Shown in pieces: positions 15,985 to 24,952 of a DNA stretch of 64,000 nt. Position numbers and translations under genes: made by a program. The DNA is from Gemmatimonadota bacterium (GTDB taxonomy: Bacteria; Latescibacterota; UBA2968; UBA8231): the NCBI GenBank assembly GCA_018673255.1, contig JABHDC010000065.1, forward strand, positions 62,001 through 126,000, in the 5' to 3' direction. A model generated the notes under the pieces. It searched no databases. It was not told the DNA's origin and was given only the letters and a program-made list of their open reading frames with translations. Position 1 is the stretch's first letter. Each line of letters opens with the position of its first letter.

Positions 15985-17757
15985 ATGCCCATTCCCCGAT
16001 CCGAGCACCCCCGTCCTCAGTTTCGCCGCGCTGATTGGTTGAGCCTCAATGGCATCTGGGAGTTCCAGTTTGATCATGGTTGCAGTGGGCGAGAGGCCGG
16101 CCTGCCCTCGGCTGATCATCTGAATGGGCAGATCAATGTCCCTTTCTGTCCCGAGAGTAACCTGTCGGGGATCGGTCACACCGATTTTCTCAAGGCCGTG
16201 TGGTATCGCCGGACCCTTGAGATACCACGCCAGTGGGGAGGCGCCAGACTCCGACTGCACTTTGGTGCTGTTGACTTCGAGTGCCGCGCCTGGATCAATG
16301 GGACCCCAGTCGGACGCCATCTGGGTGGGGCCAGCTCTTTCTACTTCGACATCACTGACGCTGTGAACGACGTCGGCGAGAATGTCCTCATCGTCGAGGC
16401 TCGTGACGAGGCCCGAAGCGGCGTGCAACCGCTGGGCAAGCAGAGCACCCAACTGCACTCGCACGGTTGTCACTACACTCGCACAACCGGAATCTGGCAG
16501 AGCGTCTGGCTTGAGGCCGTACCCACCACCGCGATCGAGAACGTGCGCATCGTGCCTGACCTGGACAGCGAACGTCTGATCCTGACGCCGAGTTTCACAT
16601 CCTGCCAACGTGGACTGATTTTCAGAGCATCCTTGCTGGATGTGGATGGGGGAGATCAGGAGTTGGCGCGCTCACAGGCGCCGGCCGCATCTGGTGCATC
16701 GCTGGCGATCAAAGTGCCTGAGCCACGAGCCTGGTCACTGACCGATCCGCACCTCTATGGCCTGAGATTCGAGTTAATCGATGGAGAGGAAGTCCTGGAT
16801 CGGGTGGAGTCCTATGCGGGACTGCGCAAGTTCCACATCGAAGGCAACCGGTTCTTTCTCAACAACGAACCAATCTTCCTGCGCCTGGTTCTCGACCAGG
16901 GATTCTATCCAGAGGGTATCTGGACGGCGCCAGCGGATGATGCGCTCAAGGGTGACATCGAGCGGGCCCAGGCCGTCGGCTTCAATGGGGCCCGTCTGCA
17001 TCAGAAGATTTTCGAGGAACGCTTCCACTATTGGGCAGATCGTCTCGGGTATCTGACGTGGGGCGAATTCTGTGACTGGGGAATCGACTTTTCATCTCCT
17101 GAGGCGATCCATCACCATCAGCGGGACTGGGCGTCGATCGTGCAGCGCGATGCCAACCATCCATCCATCGTGGCCTGGACGCCATTCAATGAGACCATCG
17201 GTGCGGCCCGGACTCATTTCGATGTGCATGAACAGGCATTGCGTGAGACGATCGCCCTGACCAGGGCGCTGGATCCCACGCGTCCAGTGCACGACACCTC
17301 TGGTTATGTCCACGTGGAAGGATCAGATATTTTTACGGTTCACAACTACGAGCAAGATCCAACCATCTTTGCCGAAACCTACGCGGGCGTGCATCCCGAT
17401 AACCCGGACAAGACCTCTGTTTGCTTCGAGGAGTTGTCGGCCCCGTACCGCGGTCAACCCTATGTGGTGGACGAGTACGGGGGCACGTGGTGGAGTGACA
17501 GGGTGACCGATGGCGTCGATCGTGGCCAGAGCTGGGGATATGGCAATCGGCCAGCTGACATCGAAGAGGTCTACCGACGGATTGGCGAACTGACGCGCGT
17601 CCTGACCGAACACCCGCAGATCTCCGGATACTGCTACACGCAGCTGACCGACGTGGAGCAGGAGGAGAATGGGATCTACACGTACGACCGGCGGCTGAAG
17701 TTCGATGCTGATCGCCTGCGTGAGGCTTTTGCCGCTCCCGCTGCAATCGAGGGGTGA
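15985..17757 (+). CDS. Glycoside hydrolase family 2 protein (beta-glucuronidase/beta-galactosidase-like)
   Basis: The 590-residue protein has the GH2 layout: sugar-binding jelly roll (about 1-180, with NVPFCPESNLSGIG-like beginning), Ig-like domain, and TIM barrel. The acid/base glutamate is E403 in WTPFNET (N402-E403), and the likely nucleophile is E497 in VDEYGGTWW. It lacks a signal peptide, so it acts in the cytoplasm on imported glycosides. The DUF72 gene overlaps its stop codon by 4 bases. Exact substrate specificity cannot be read from the sequence. Confidence 0.88.
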   Translation: MPIPRSEHPRPQFRRADWLSLNGIWEFQFDHGCSGREAGLPSADHLNGQINVPFCPESNLSGIGHTDFLKAVWYRRTLEIPRQWGGARLRLHFGAVDFECRAWINGTPVGRHLGGASSFYFDITDAVNDVGENVLIVEARDEARSGVQPLGKQSTQLHSHGCHYTRTTGIWQSVWLEAVPTTAIENVRIVPDLDSERLILTPSFTSCQRGLIFRASLLDVDGGDQELARSQAPAASGASLAIKVPEPRAWSLTDPHLYGLRFELIDGEEVLDRVESYAGLRKFHIEGNRFFLNNEPIFLRLVLDQGFYPEGIWTAPADDALKGDIERAQAVGFNGARLHQKIFEERFHYWADRLGYLTWGEFCDWGIDFSSPEAIHHHQRDWASIVQRDANHPSIVAWTPFNETIGAARTHFDVHEQALRETIALTRALDPTRPVHDTSGYVHVEGSDIFTVHNYEQDPTIFAETYAGVHPDNPDKTSVCFEELSAPYRGQPYVVDEYGGTWWSDRVTDGVDRGQSWGYGNRPADIEEVYRRIGELTRVLTEHPQISGYCYTQLTDVEQEENGIYTYDRRLKFDADRLREAFAAPAAIEG

Positions 17758-18476
17758 GCGTGGTCGATCTTTATGTGGGCACCAGTGGTTACAACTACAA
17801 GGAGTGGAAGGGACCCTTCTACCCGGAGAAGATCGCCGACAAGCAGATGCTCGATTTCTATGGTGCGCAGTTTCGTTCGGTCGAGATCAACAACTCCTTC
17901 TACCGGGTCCCCAAGCCAGACGTCGTGCAGGGGTGGGCCGAATGTGTCCCGCCATCCTTCCGTTTCGTCTTGAAGGCGACGCGGCGCATCACCCATCTCA
18001 AACGTCTCAAGGATGTCGAGGAGGAAGTCGCCTACTTCACCGGCATCGCCAACGAACTGCGTGATCGCCTCGGTGCGGTCCTGTTTCAATTACCACCGAA
18101 CTTCAAGAAAGACATGGATCGATTGCAGGCCTTCGTCGATCTGCTGCCACCACGACTGCCGGTGGCGCTGGAGTTCCGTCACGACAGTTGGTTCGATGTG
18201 GAAGTGCAGGAGTGTCTATCCCGTCGAAATGTCGCGCTCTGCTTTGCCCATGAAGACGATGACACCGACGAAGATGTGGCACAACGTTTTGCCAGCACGG
18301 CAGACTGGGGTTATCTGCGACTGCGGGGGACCCAATATGACGAGGCCCAGATGAAGGCCTGGCGCCAGCGGGTATCAGGGCAGCCATGGGCGAGAGCCTT
18401 CGTCTTTTTCAAGCATGAGGATGAGGGATTGGGACCACAGTTGGCCCGAGGCTTTCTGGCAGCGGCCGAAGACTGA
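17754..18476 (+). CDS. DUF72 (YecE-like) family protein
   Basis: The 240-residue protein begins with the family's typical YVGTSGYNYKEWKG and contains LEFRHDSW and the late WGYLRLRG and AFVFFKHEDEG motifs of DUF72, a TIM-barrel-like family of unknown biochemical role. A GTG start overlaps the GH2 stop codon (GTGA), indicating translational coupling. Confidence 0.88.
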   Translation: MSVVDLYVGTSGYNYKEWKGPFYPEKIADKQMLDFYGAQFRSVEINNSFYRVPKPDVVQGWAECVPPSFRFVLKATRRITHLKRLKDVEEEVAYFTGIANELRDRLGAVLFQLPPNFKKDMDRLQAFVDLLPPRLPVALEFRHDSWFDVEVQECLSRRNVALCFAHEDDDTDEDVAQRFASTADWGYLRLRGTQYDEAQMKAWRQRVSGQPWARAFVFFKHEDEGLGPQLARGFLAAAED

Positions 18477-18616
18477 TCCGGAAGATCCGATACAGTGATG
18501 CACAACCAATGCCCGTCCGCACACGATCGTCCGCTGCTCGGATGGCCAGCACGATCGGCCGCACGATGGCTTGATTCGGCGATCACACAAGCAAATCCAA
18601 CGCCTGAGGAACTAAG

Positions 18617-19381
18617 ATGGTCTCACAGCAATCAAGGGTGGCTCTCGTCACTGGCGGCAAGCGCCGGATCGGACGTGGCATCGCCCTGACCCTGGCTGCA
18701 GCCGGCTATGATGTCGTGATCAATGATCTGGCTCACGACGAAGACGCCGATGAGACGGTCCGGCAGATCCAGGCTCTGGGACGGCGAAGTCACTTCCACG
18801 AGGCTGATATCTCGGACGCAGCCCAGGTGGAAGCGATGGTGGAGCAGACGTGCGCGCAGATGGGTGCCACCATCAACGTGCTGGTGAACAACCCCTTCTG
18901 GGCCGATCACAAGCCCTTCCTCGAAATCGAGGAGGCGGATTGGGATCGAACCATGGATGTCTGTCTGAAGGGATTCTTCCTCTGCAGCCAGGCTGTGGCC
19001 CGGAAGATGGTCGATTCAGGTGGAGGAACGATCGTGTCGATCTCGTCCATACACGCACAGGCTGTCTGGTCGGGAGACACAGTCTACGGCGTGGCCAAGG
19101 AGGCGATCCTGCGCCTGACGCGCTCCATGGCTGTGGAGTTGGGACGCCACGGGATTCGCGCCAATGTCATCCTGCCCGGTTACATGGATACGGAGCACGT
19201 CTTCGGGACCGAACCACCCTCTGCCAAGGTGGTCGATCACCCCTCGCGGGGATTCACGCCCACCTTCCGCTCCAGCACACCCGAGGACATCGGTCGGGCG
19301 GTGGTGTTCCTGGCCTCGGCAGGCGGCGCCAATATCAATGGTGTCGCACTGCCCGTGGATGGAGGGTTCCTGGCGACTTGA
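18617..19381 (+). CDS. Short-chain dehydrogenase/reductase (FabG-like)
   Basis: This 254-residue classical SDR has the cofactor motif TGGKRRIGRGIA, the NNP variant of the NNAG motif, catalytic S144 and Y157-x3-K161 (YGVAKEA), and the C-terminal NGVALPVDGG typical of 3-oxoacyl-reductase-like enzymes. The basic residues after the glycine motif would fit NADP(H). The substrate is unknown. It lies 140 bases after the DUF72 gene and probably has its own promoter. Confidence 0.88.
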   Translation: MVSQQSRVALVTGGKRRIGRGIALTLAAAGYDVVINDLAHDEDADETVRQIQALGRRSHFHEADISDAAQVEAMVEQTCAQMGATINVLVNNPFWADHKPFLEIEEADWDRTMDVCLKGFFLCSQAVARKMVDSGGGTIVSISSIHAQAVWSGDTVYGVAKEAILRLTRSMAVELGRHGIRANVILPGYMDTEHVFGTEPPSAKVVDHPSRGFTPTFRSSTPEDIGRAVVFLASAGGANINGVALPVDGGFLAT

Positions 19382-19395
19382 GTTGCGCCGGGGCG

Positions 19396-19416
19396 CTGAC
19401 CAAACCGCGTGGTCAG
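19396..19416. terminator. Possible hairpin terminator between convergent genes
   Basis: CTGACCA (19396-19402) pairs with TGGTCAG (19410-19416) around a 7-base loop, between the SDR gene and the convergent STAS-like gene whose stop codon it touches. There is no T-run, so the assignment is weak. Confidence 0.35.
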
Positions 19417-19808
19417 TCCTCGTTGGCGAGCCAGTCCAGGGCCAGTTCACGAGTGCGCACGACGGTCAGGGTGCGAGATGAGCGATCATCGACCTGTCGG
19501 TAGCTCTGATACATGCGGGAGAGGCCAAAGGTCATCTCGCTGGCAGCGACAATCGCGATGCGTCCTTCGGCGTGTTGCGTGTCCGTGTCGGCTGCCAGGC
19601 TGGCCAGACGCTGCATCTGCTCGGCAGACTCGTAGGCGATACTTTCGACCCGTGTCAGGTCGATGAGTGCATCGAATCCGGTCAGCTCTGCATGGTCTCG
19701 CCGCCAGGCCGCCTTTAGAAATCCCGCCACATCGTTCTCGTCAAGCGTACCATGTCCCGTGGCGTACACAATGCGCCGTTCGTGGTCGATTTCGATATCA
19801 ATGGGCAT
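19413..19808 (-). CDS. STAS/SpoIIAA-like hypothetical protein
   Basis: The 131-residue protein has an alternating beta-alpha pattern: MPIDIEIDHERRIVYATGHG, an FDALIDLT strand, then a helix and RIAIVAAS. This resembles STAS/SpoIIAA-like single-domain proteins, but I cannot confirm a phosphorylatable serine at the expected site. No membrane segments are seen. It is convergent with the SDR gene and lies 35 bases downstream of the sulfatase gene on the same strand. Confidence 0.65.
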   Translation of the reverse strand: MPIDIEIDHERRIVYATGHGTLDENDVAGFLKAAWRRDHAELTGFDALIDLTRVESIAYESAEQMQRLASLAADTDTQHAEGRIAIVAASEMTFGLSRMYQSYRQVDDRSSRTLTVVRTRELALDWLANED

Positions 19809-19843
19809 GAGCGGTCTGTCTGCGACGGGTTGTCAGGGGCATC

Positions 19844-21265
19844 TCAGCCGAGATGGAGTTCATCGGCCTCGCCGAATCGCCAAACCGGTACGGGACCGGG
19901 CTGTAACTGTGTGCCATCGGACAATCCGTCTTCACGATCCTTCAGTTGCTCGACCATGCGCTGCCGCCAGGCAGGCAACGGCTCAGCCCCGTCGGGGGCA
20001 CGATCGTGGCACTCGTGCGGATCGTCGTCCAGGTGGAACAACTGCTCCTGCCCCGTGATCGGATTCCAGATGTACTTCCAGTGGCCATCGGTTAGGTACT
20101 GGTTTGCATTCTCCGGGTGGTAGCAGGGAGAGTGTTCACCGTGGTAGTAGGGGCGCCAGTGGTCGGTCTGGCCGCGCAGCAAAGGCAGGACACTGGCGCC
20201 GTCCACCGTTTCAGGGATCTTCAGACCCGCCGCTTCGAGGAAGGTGGGCATGATGTCTTCCCAGCCGACGGTGACCGGGGCGCCCATTTCCGTGTTGCGG
20301 ACGGCATCCGTCATCGAATTGGGCGGGCGGACGATGAAGGGGACACGGGCAGAAGCTTCATAGGCGTAGGTCTTGCGCCACAGATGGTGATCACCCAGCA
20401 TCTCGCCGTGGTCTGAAGTGAACACCGTCATCGTGTCACCGAGCAAACCGGATCGATTCATCGTTTCCACGAGGCGCCCGATCTGGGCGTCGAGGAAGGC
20501 CAGATAGGCAAAGTAACTGGCGCGGGCACGGTGCATGACGTGATCCGGGACCTGCCCACGCCACTGATTCACATCCATCGGTGAATCTGCTTCTTGCGAA
20601 TGCACACGCGCCCAGTCGCCGATCGCCGCTTCGGGCATGGTGCGATCGATGAACTGGTCGTAGTAGACCTGAGGCGGACACCAGGGCGGATGTGGGCCAT
20701 TGAACGAGAGACAGAGGAAGAAGGGCCGCGTCGGATCGCGATGCTGGAGGAAGTCGAGGGCGCGGGTGACGAACCACGTTTCTTCGATCTGGTGTTCGGG
20801 CAGGTGATTCGGTCGGCCCAGCCAGGAGTTGGCGGGCACGCCATGGGCGAACTTCTCGACACCACTCATGCCCTGCTGCTGTTCGAGCCACTCCTGGTAG
20901 TCCTGGCTTGTGGTCAGTTGTTCAAAGCCCAGGTGCAGACGCGTCGGGTGGAAGTGCGTCTTGCCGATGTTGACGGTCTGATAACCGCCGTCGCGCAGTG
21001 TGCCGGCCAGCGTATGCTCGTAGTCCCACGGCTTGCCGTCCTGATAACCGACCATGCCTTGGTTGTAGGGCTTCATGCCCGTCATCAGGGACCGTCGGGC
21101 GGCGATGCAGGAAGGGCAGGGGGTGTAGGCCCGGGTGAATGTGGTCCCGCCCCTCGAAAGAGAGTCCAGATGGGGCGTGTCGGCCACGGGATGGCCCAGG
21201 CGTCCAAGGCTGTCGCCACGCCAGTGGTCGGTTGAGATTAGCAGAAGATTCGGTTGATCGCTCAC
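19844..21265 (-). CDS. Type I (FGly-dependent) sulfatase
   Basis: The 473-residue alkaline-phosphatase-superfamily protein has the N-terminal metal-binding start NLLLISTDHWRGD (D13) and the sulfatase signature C53-I-A-A-R57 followed by RSLMTG. C-x-A-x-R is an accepted variant of C-x-P-x-R for conversion of Cys to formylglycine. A late metal site is seen in FTSDHGEMLGDH. There is no signal peptide, so it should be cytoplasmic or be matured unusually; a formylglycine-generating enzyme gene is not in the window. Substrate may be a sulfated carbohydrate or a phosphonate/sulfate ester. Confidence 0.9.
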   Translation of the reverse strand: MSDQPNLLLISTDHWRGDSLGRLGHPVADTPHLDSLSRGGTTFTRAYTPCPSCIAARRSLMTGMKPYNQGMVGYQDGKPWDYEHTLAGTLRDGGYQTVNIGKTHFHPTRLHLGFEQLTTSQDYQEWLEQQQGMSGVEKFAHGVPANSWLGRPNHLPEHQIEETWFVTRALDFLQHRDPTRPFFLCLSFNGPHPPWCPPQVYYDQFIDRTMPEAAIGDWARVHSQEADSPMDVNQWRGQVPDHVMHRARASYFAYLAFLDAQIGRLVETMNRSGLLGDTMTVFTSDHGEMLGDHHLWRKTYAYEASARVPFIVRPPNSMTDAVRNTEMGAPVTVGWEDIMPTFLEAAGLKIPETVDGASVLPLLRGQTDHWRPYYHGEHSPCYHPENANQYLTDGHWKYIWNPITGQEQLFHLDDDPHECHDRAPDGAEPLPAWRQRMVEQLKDREDGLSDGTQLQPGPVPVWRFGEADELHLG

Positions 21266-21321
21266 GGCTCGCTCCTTTTCTCACTCTCCAACGTAGTCGG
21301 CATCCTGAGCCAATGCCAACG

Positions 21322-23232
21322 TCATTTGTTCGGCCCTTCAGCGATGATGCGAAGGATGTGGGTGCTGTATTTCTCCACCTTCGCCGGGCCGATGCCGTGG
21401 CACAGGAGCAACTCGTCCTGATCGGCCGGTCTCAACGTGGCGATGTCACGCAACGTCCGATCACTGGCCACCACATAGGGTGGTTTGCCTTCGCCTGAGG
21501 CGGTCTCCAGGCGCCAGGCCCGCAACGTATCGAAAAGATTCCGACCTGCCTCGTCGAGGTCGGCCGCAGCTGCGGCGGCCTGCCGGCGTCGCTTACCCGT
21601 GCCTCCCCCTTTGACGGGGGCGACCTGCTTGGAGGGCAACAGCAGACGAACCGGCCGACGTCCGTGGATGACATCGTACCCCTCATCGGTGACGTAGACG
21701 ACCCGATGCTCGCCGAATTGCAGCCATCCGGCGGTGACACAGCGGGAGAGGAGTCGCACGAGCCAGTCTTCATCACGATCGGACAGGATACCGAAGGTCG
21801 AGGTGTCAGCCAGGCCGGCACGTTGCAGACGCAAGTCCTCGCCGCCACGCAGCAGGCGTGCTGCGGCACCCAGACCGAAGCGGCCGTGAACTCGAGCCGC
21901 ACCGCACAGCGCCTTGCGCACGATGTCGCTCACCTCCAGTTCAGTACCGGGATCCTCGTCATCATCGAGGCGCAGACAATTGTCGCACCGGCCACATCCT
22001 GAGAGGACCTCTTCTTCATCCCCGAAGTATCGCAGGATGGCATCGTGGCGGCAGGCGCCCCCTTCGGCATAACGCATCAGCTCGAGGAACATATTCCAGC
22101 GGTGTTCGACCGTTTCCGGATCGGGTACGCGGCCTTCCACATCCATCTCGATCAGACGTCGTCGCAGGGGCATGTCCCCGGGGGATACCAGCAACAGGCA
22201 TGTTGCTGCCTCGCCATCGCGTCCGGCACGTCCGGCCTCCTGGTAGTAGGCCTCCACCGATCCGGGCGGTCCCAGATGCCCGATGCATCGCACGTCCGAT
22301 CGGTCGATCCCCATGCCGAAGGCATTGGTGGCGACGACGATCTCCTGCTGCCCTTGAGCGAAGGCAGTCTGCACGCGGGCACGAAGCTCACCAGCCAGGC
22401 CGGCATGGTAGGCGGCGGCGCCCCAACCGGTCTCCCGCAGACGTTCGGCTTCCTCTTCGGTCGCCTTGCGTGTCGGCGCATAGATGATCGCCGTCCCACG
22501 GCCATTGCCCGGCGACGTCAGGGCATCGCGCAGAAGCTCATCGATGGCGCTGACCCGCTGCGCCTTGACCTGGGTCTCCAGAACGCGGAAGGCGAGATTG
22601 GGTCGGGCGAATCCGTGGACATGCTGAGGCGTCGTAGCCGGCAGGCCGAGGCGCTCGAGGATCTCATCGCGCACGATGGGCGTTGCCGTCGCCGTGCAGG
22701 CCAGGACCCGCGCCTCGGGCAGTTGCTGCAGGACCTGTCCGATCTGCATGTATTCGGGCCGGAAATCATGGCCCCACTCACTGATGCAGTGGGCCTCGTC
22801 CACCGCGATGAGTGGGCACTCCAGACGGGAAAGCAGGTCTCGGAATCCGTCGAAGACGAGACGCTCCGGGGCGACGTAGACGAGTTTGAACTCGCCTCGG
22901 GCAATCTGGCCGAGTCGCAGTCGGGCTTCCTCTGCATCGAGGGTGCCTGCCAGGTAAGTCGCCGGCAGACCGCGTTCGTTCAATGCCGTCACCTGATCGT
23001 GCATCAGGGCGATCAGTGGCGAGATGACGAGCGTTGTGCCTGGCAGCATCGCCGCAGGCAGCTGGTAGGTGAGACTCTTGCCGCCGCCCGTAGGGGCCAC
23101 CAGCAACAGACGTCCCGTGTCCAGAAGGACTTCGACGGCCTCGCGCTGACCGGAACGGAAGCCGTCGTATCCGAGTCGACGCAGGCCGGCGTCGAGATCG
23201 ACGGCCGTCGTGCCCCCAGCTGAATCGGTCAC
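21322..23232 (-). CDS. recQ: ATP-dependent DNA helicase RecQ
   Basis: The 636-residue protein unwinds DNA 3' to 5' in repair and replication restart. It has helicase motif 0 (YDGFRSGQREAV), Walker A APTGGGKS, the DEAH box VDEAHCISEWGHDFRPEY, the RecQ zinc-binding cysteines (C-R-H-D, CGRCDNC), an RQC winged helix, and a C-terminal HRDC domain (about 555-636, ending GIGPAKVEKYSTHIL). The frame continues upstream to 23583 but that extension is antisense to another gene; the GTG at 23232 overlaps the stop of the DUF4434 gene by 4 bases and gives a family-like N-terminus. Confidence 0.95.
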   Translation of the reverse strand: MTDSAGGTTAVDLDAGLRRLGYDGFRSGQREAVEVLLDTGRLLLVAPTGGGKSLTYQLPAAMLPGTTLVISPLIALMHDQVTALNERGLPATYLAGTLDAEEARLRLGQIARGEFKLVYVAPERLVFDGFRDLLSRLECPLIAVDEAHCISEWGHDFRPEYMQIGQVLQQLPEARVLACTATATPIVRDEILERLGLPATTPQHVHGFARPNLAFRVLETQVKAQRVSAIDELLRDALTSPGNGRGTAIIYAPTRKATEEEAERLRETGWGAAAYHAGLAGELRARVQTAFAQGQQEIVVATNAFGMGIDRSDVRCIGHLGPPGSVEAYYQEAGRAGRDGEAATCLLLVSPGDMPLRRRLIEMDVEGRVPDPETVEHRWNMFLELMRYAEGGACRHDAILRYFGDEEEVLSGCGRCDNCLRLDDDEDPGTELEVSDIVRKALCGAARVHGRFGLGAAARLLRGGEDLRLQRAGLADTSTFGILSDRDEDWLVRLLSRCVTAGWLQFGEHRVVYVTDEGYDVIHGRRPVRLLLPSKQVAPVKGGGTGKRRRQAAAAAADLDEAGRNLFDTLRAWRLETASGEGKPPYVVASDRTLRDIATLRPADQDELLLCHGIGPAKVEKYSTHILRIIAEGPNK

Positions 23233-24143
23233 ACGTTCGTCCCTTGCAGGTATTCGCGATAGCGTTCGAATAGCTGATGCGCCGCCGGCCAGCTTGAGTG
23301 GGGGCTCATGAAGTGGGAGAACTCGAAAGTGATCAGCTTCTCGACGCCCGCCTTCTCGGCGGCCTGCATCTTCCACCACAACTTCCGCCAGTCGATGGGT
23401 GGGAAGTTGAAGGGCATGTCGCGGTCGAAACTCTCCACATTCGACCACGCCCGCATGCCGTGCCGCGCGATCAACTCGTGATTGGCGGCCAGGAAATCCG
23501 GCAGTTCGTCGTAACCGACCTGGCCGTCCTGGAATGCGACGATGTCGACAGCGTCCACAAGACTGGCAAGAATTTCGTCCCAATCCGCGTGGTGCTGCTC
23601 CAGGGAGATTGGGTCATCGACGAGTTTCCCGCCGTGCACATAGGGCGAGATCAGCGTCGGCAGCTGCGGCGAAAGCGTCTTGACGTGGGATCCGAGATGG
23701 CGAAGGCATTCCACTCGGCGACGCTCCAGACGGCCGAGTTCGAAGGTCAGATACCATCCCTTGAAGGCGGTACGATGACCATACCTCTGCCAGACCTCGT
23801 CGCAGAATGCCCGGCCCAGGTCGAGTTCCTGCTCGAGTGAGCGTTCGCGCGTGGGCCACGTGGCTGAATCGTAGGTGCCGAACCAGAAGTCGAGGCTGTG
23901 TTTCTCTGCCAGGTCGAGGAACATGTGGACGAGATCCTCGTAGACGGGGTAGATGTCTGCCTGCTCGGACAGCACCTTCGACGGGCAGGCCGCCGTGCGT
24001 CCCACGCCGGCCCGGATCATGATGACCGTGTCGATGCCGATCTGCCGCATACAGGCGAATTCGTCATCCCACTGCTGCCGTCCCCAGTTGTTGGAAGGGA
24101 TGTCGTGGGTGATCTCGTCGAGGAAGGTCCCCGTCAACTTCAA
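23229..24143 (-). CDS. DUF4434 TIM-barrel protein
   Basis: The 304-residue protein starts KLTGTFLDEITHDIPSNNWG and contains WFGTYDS, FKGWYLTFE and VDIVAFQDGQVG. These are features of the DUF4434 family, thought to be glycoside-hydrolase-like TIM barrels with unknown substrate. No signal peptide is seen. A TTG start overlaps the TGA of the carbonic anhydrase gene (TTGA), and its own stop overlaps recQ, so the three genes form a coupled chain. Confidence 0.8.
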   Translation of the reverse strand: MKLTGTFLDEITHDIPSNNWGRQQWDDEFACMRQIGIDTVIMIRAGVGRTAACPSKVLSEQADIYPVYEDLVHMFLDLAEKHSLDFWFGTYDSATWPTRERSLEQELDLGRAFCDEVWQRYGHRTAFKGWYLTFELGRLERRRVECLRHLGSHVKTLSPQLPTLISPYVHGGKLVDDPISLEQHHADWDEILASLVDAVDIVAFQDGQVGYDELPDFLAANHELIARHGMRAWSNVESFDRDMPFNFPPIDWRKLWWKMQAAEKAGVEKLITFEFSHFMSPHSSWPAAHQLFERYREYLQGTNV

Positions 24144-24739
24144 CGGTGTTGCTCCACGTCGACACCCAGATCGTTCATGAGTCCCGTTTCCATATCGTAG
24201 ATCCAGCCATGTACGAACAGCTGCTGATCTCGATCCCAGGCACGGTTGACGATCTCGGTCTCTGCCAGCGCCCGCACTTGCGCCGCTGCATTCAACTCAC
24301 AGAGCCGACGCAATCGCGTCTCGCCCTCGAATTGCTCCAATTCCACAGCGTGGCGGCGCCGTACGGCGGCCACATGATCGAGCCACAGCCCGAGTGGCCC
24401 GGGTTGCGGGGGACCGAGGCTGGCCCTGACGCCGCCGCAGCCGTAATGCCCGCAGACGATGATATGCTCGACCTTCAATTCATCGACGGCATACTGGAGA
24501 ACAGAGAGCACATTGCCGTCTCCCTGAGACACGACGTTGGCAATATTCCGGTGAACGAAGACCTCTCCGGGCTCAAGGCCGACGATGAGATTGGGGGGGA
24601 CACGACTGTCGGCGCAGCCGATCCAGAGATAGTTCGGATGTTGCGATTCGGCGATGCGATCGAAGTAGGTAGGGTCCGTCTCGTGCAGGTGGCGGGCCCA
24701 CTGCTGATTGTGTTCGAATAGTTCGGGTGTGTATCTCAA
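24140..24739 (-). CDS. Beta-class carbonic anhydrase
   Basis: The protein interconverts CO2 and bicarbonate. The zinc ligands are C42, H98 and C101 with the D44-R46 dyad (CADSRVP and HYGCGG; numbering from the TTG used here). The frame is open to 24865. I chose the TTG at 24739 because the protein then begins 13 residues before the conserved tryptophan, as in E. coli Can, giving 199 residues; GTG starts at 24817 and 24865 are alternatives, since the ribosome-binding site is not decisive. It heads the overlapping chain with the DUF4434 gene and recQ. Confidence 0.9.
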   Translation of the reverse strand: MRYTPELFEHNQQWARHLHETDPTYFDRIAESQHPNYLWIGCADSRVPPNLIVGLEPGEVFVHRNIANVVSQGDGNVLSVLQYAVDELKVEHIIVCGHYGCGGVRASLGPPQPGPLGLWLDHVAAVRRRHAVELEQFEGETRLRRLCELNAAAQVRALAETEIVNRAWDRDQQLFVHGWIYDMETGLMNDLGVDVEQHR

Positions 24740-24952
24740 ACCGAGGATTCCGAGAGGGATGTGAACATGGATGGGTCTCCCGTGCTGAGGGCACGTTGAC
24801 TGGTCGCCGGGGATCACCCGACGGCGGCCTTCACCCGAGTCGCTAAGGTGACGAGGTCCCCACACCGGCGCAAGATCCCGTCGTGGAATCCTGGTTGACT
24901 CTCAGGCCAGATGAGCCGGATTAGATCAGCCAGAGCAGATCAGGAGGATCGA

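Noticed and set aside
22045..23223. Plus-strand open frame of 392 codons
   Set aside because: Antisense to recQ, whose helicase motifs are complete.
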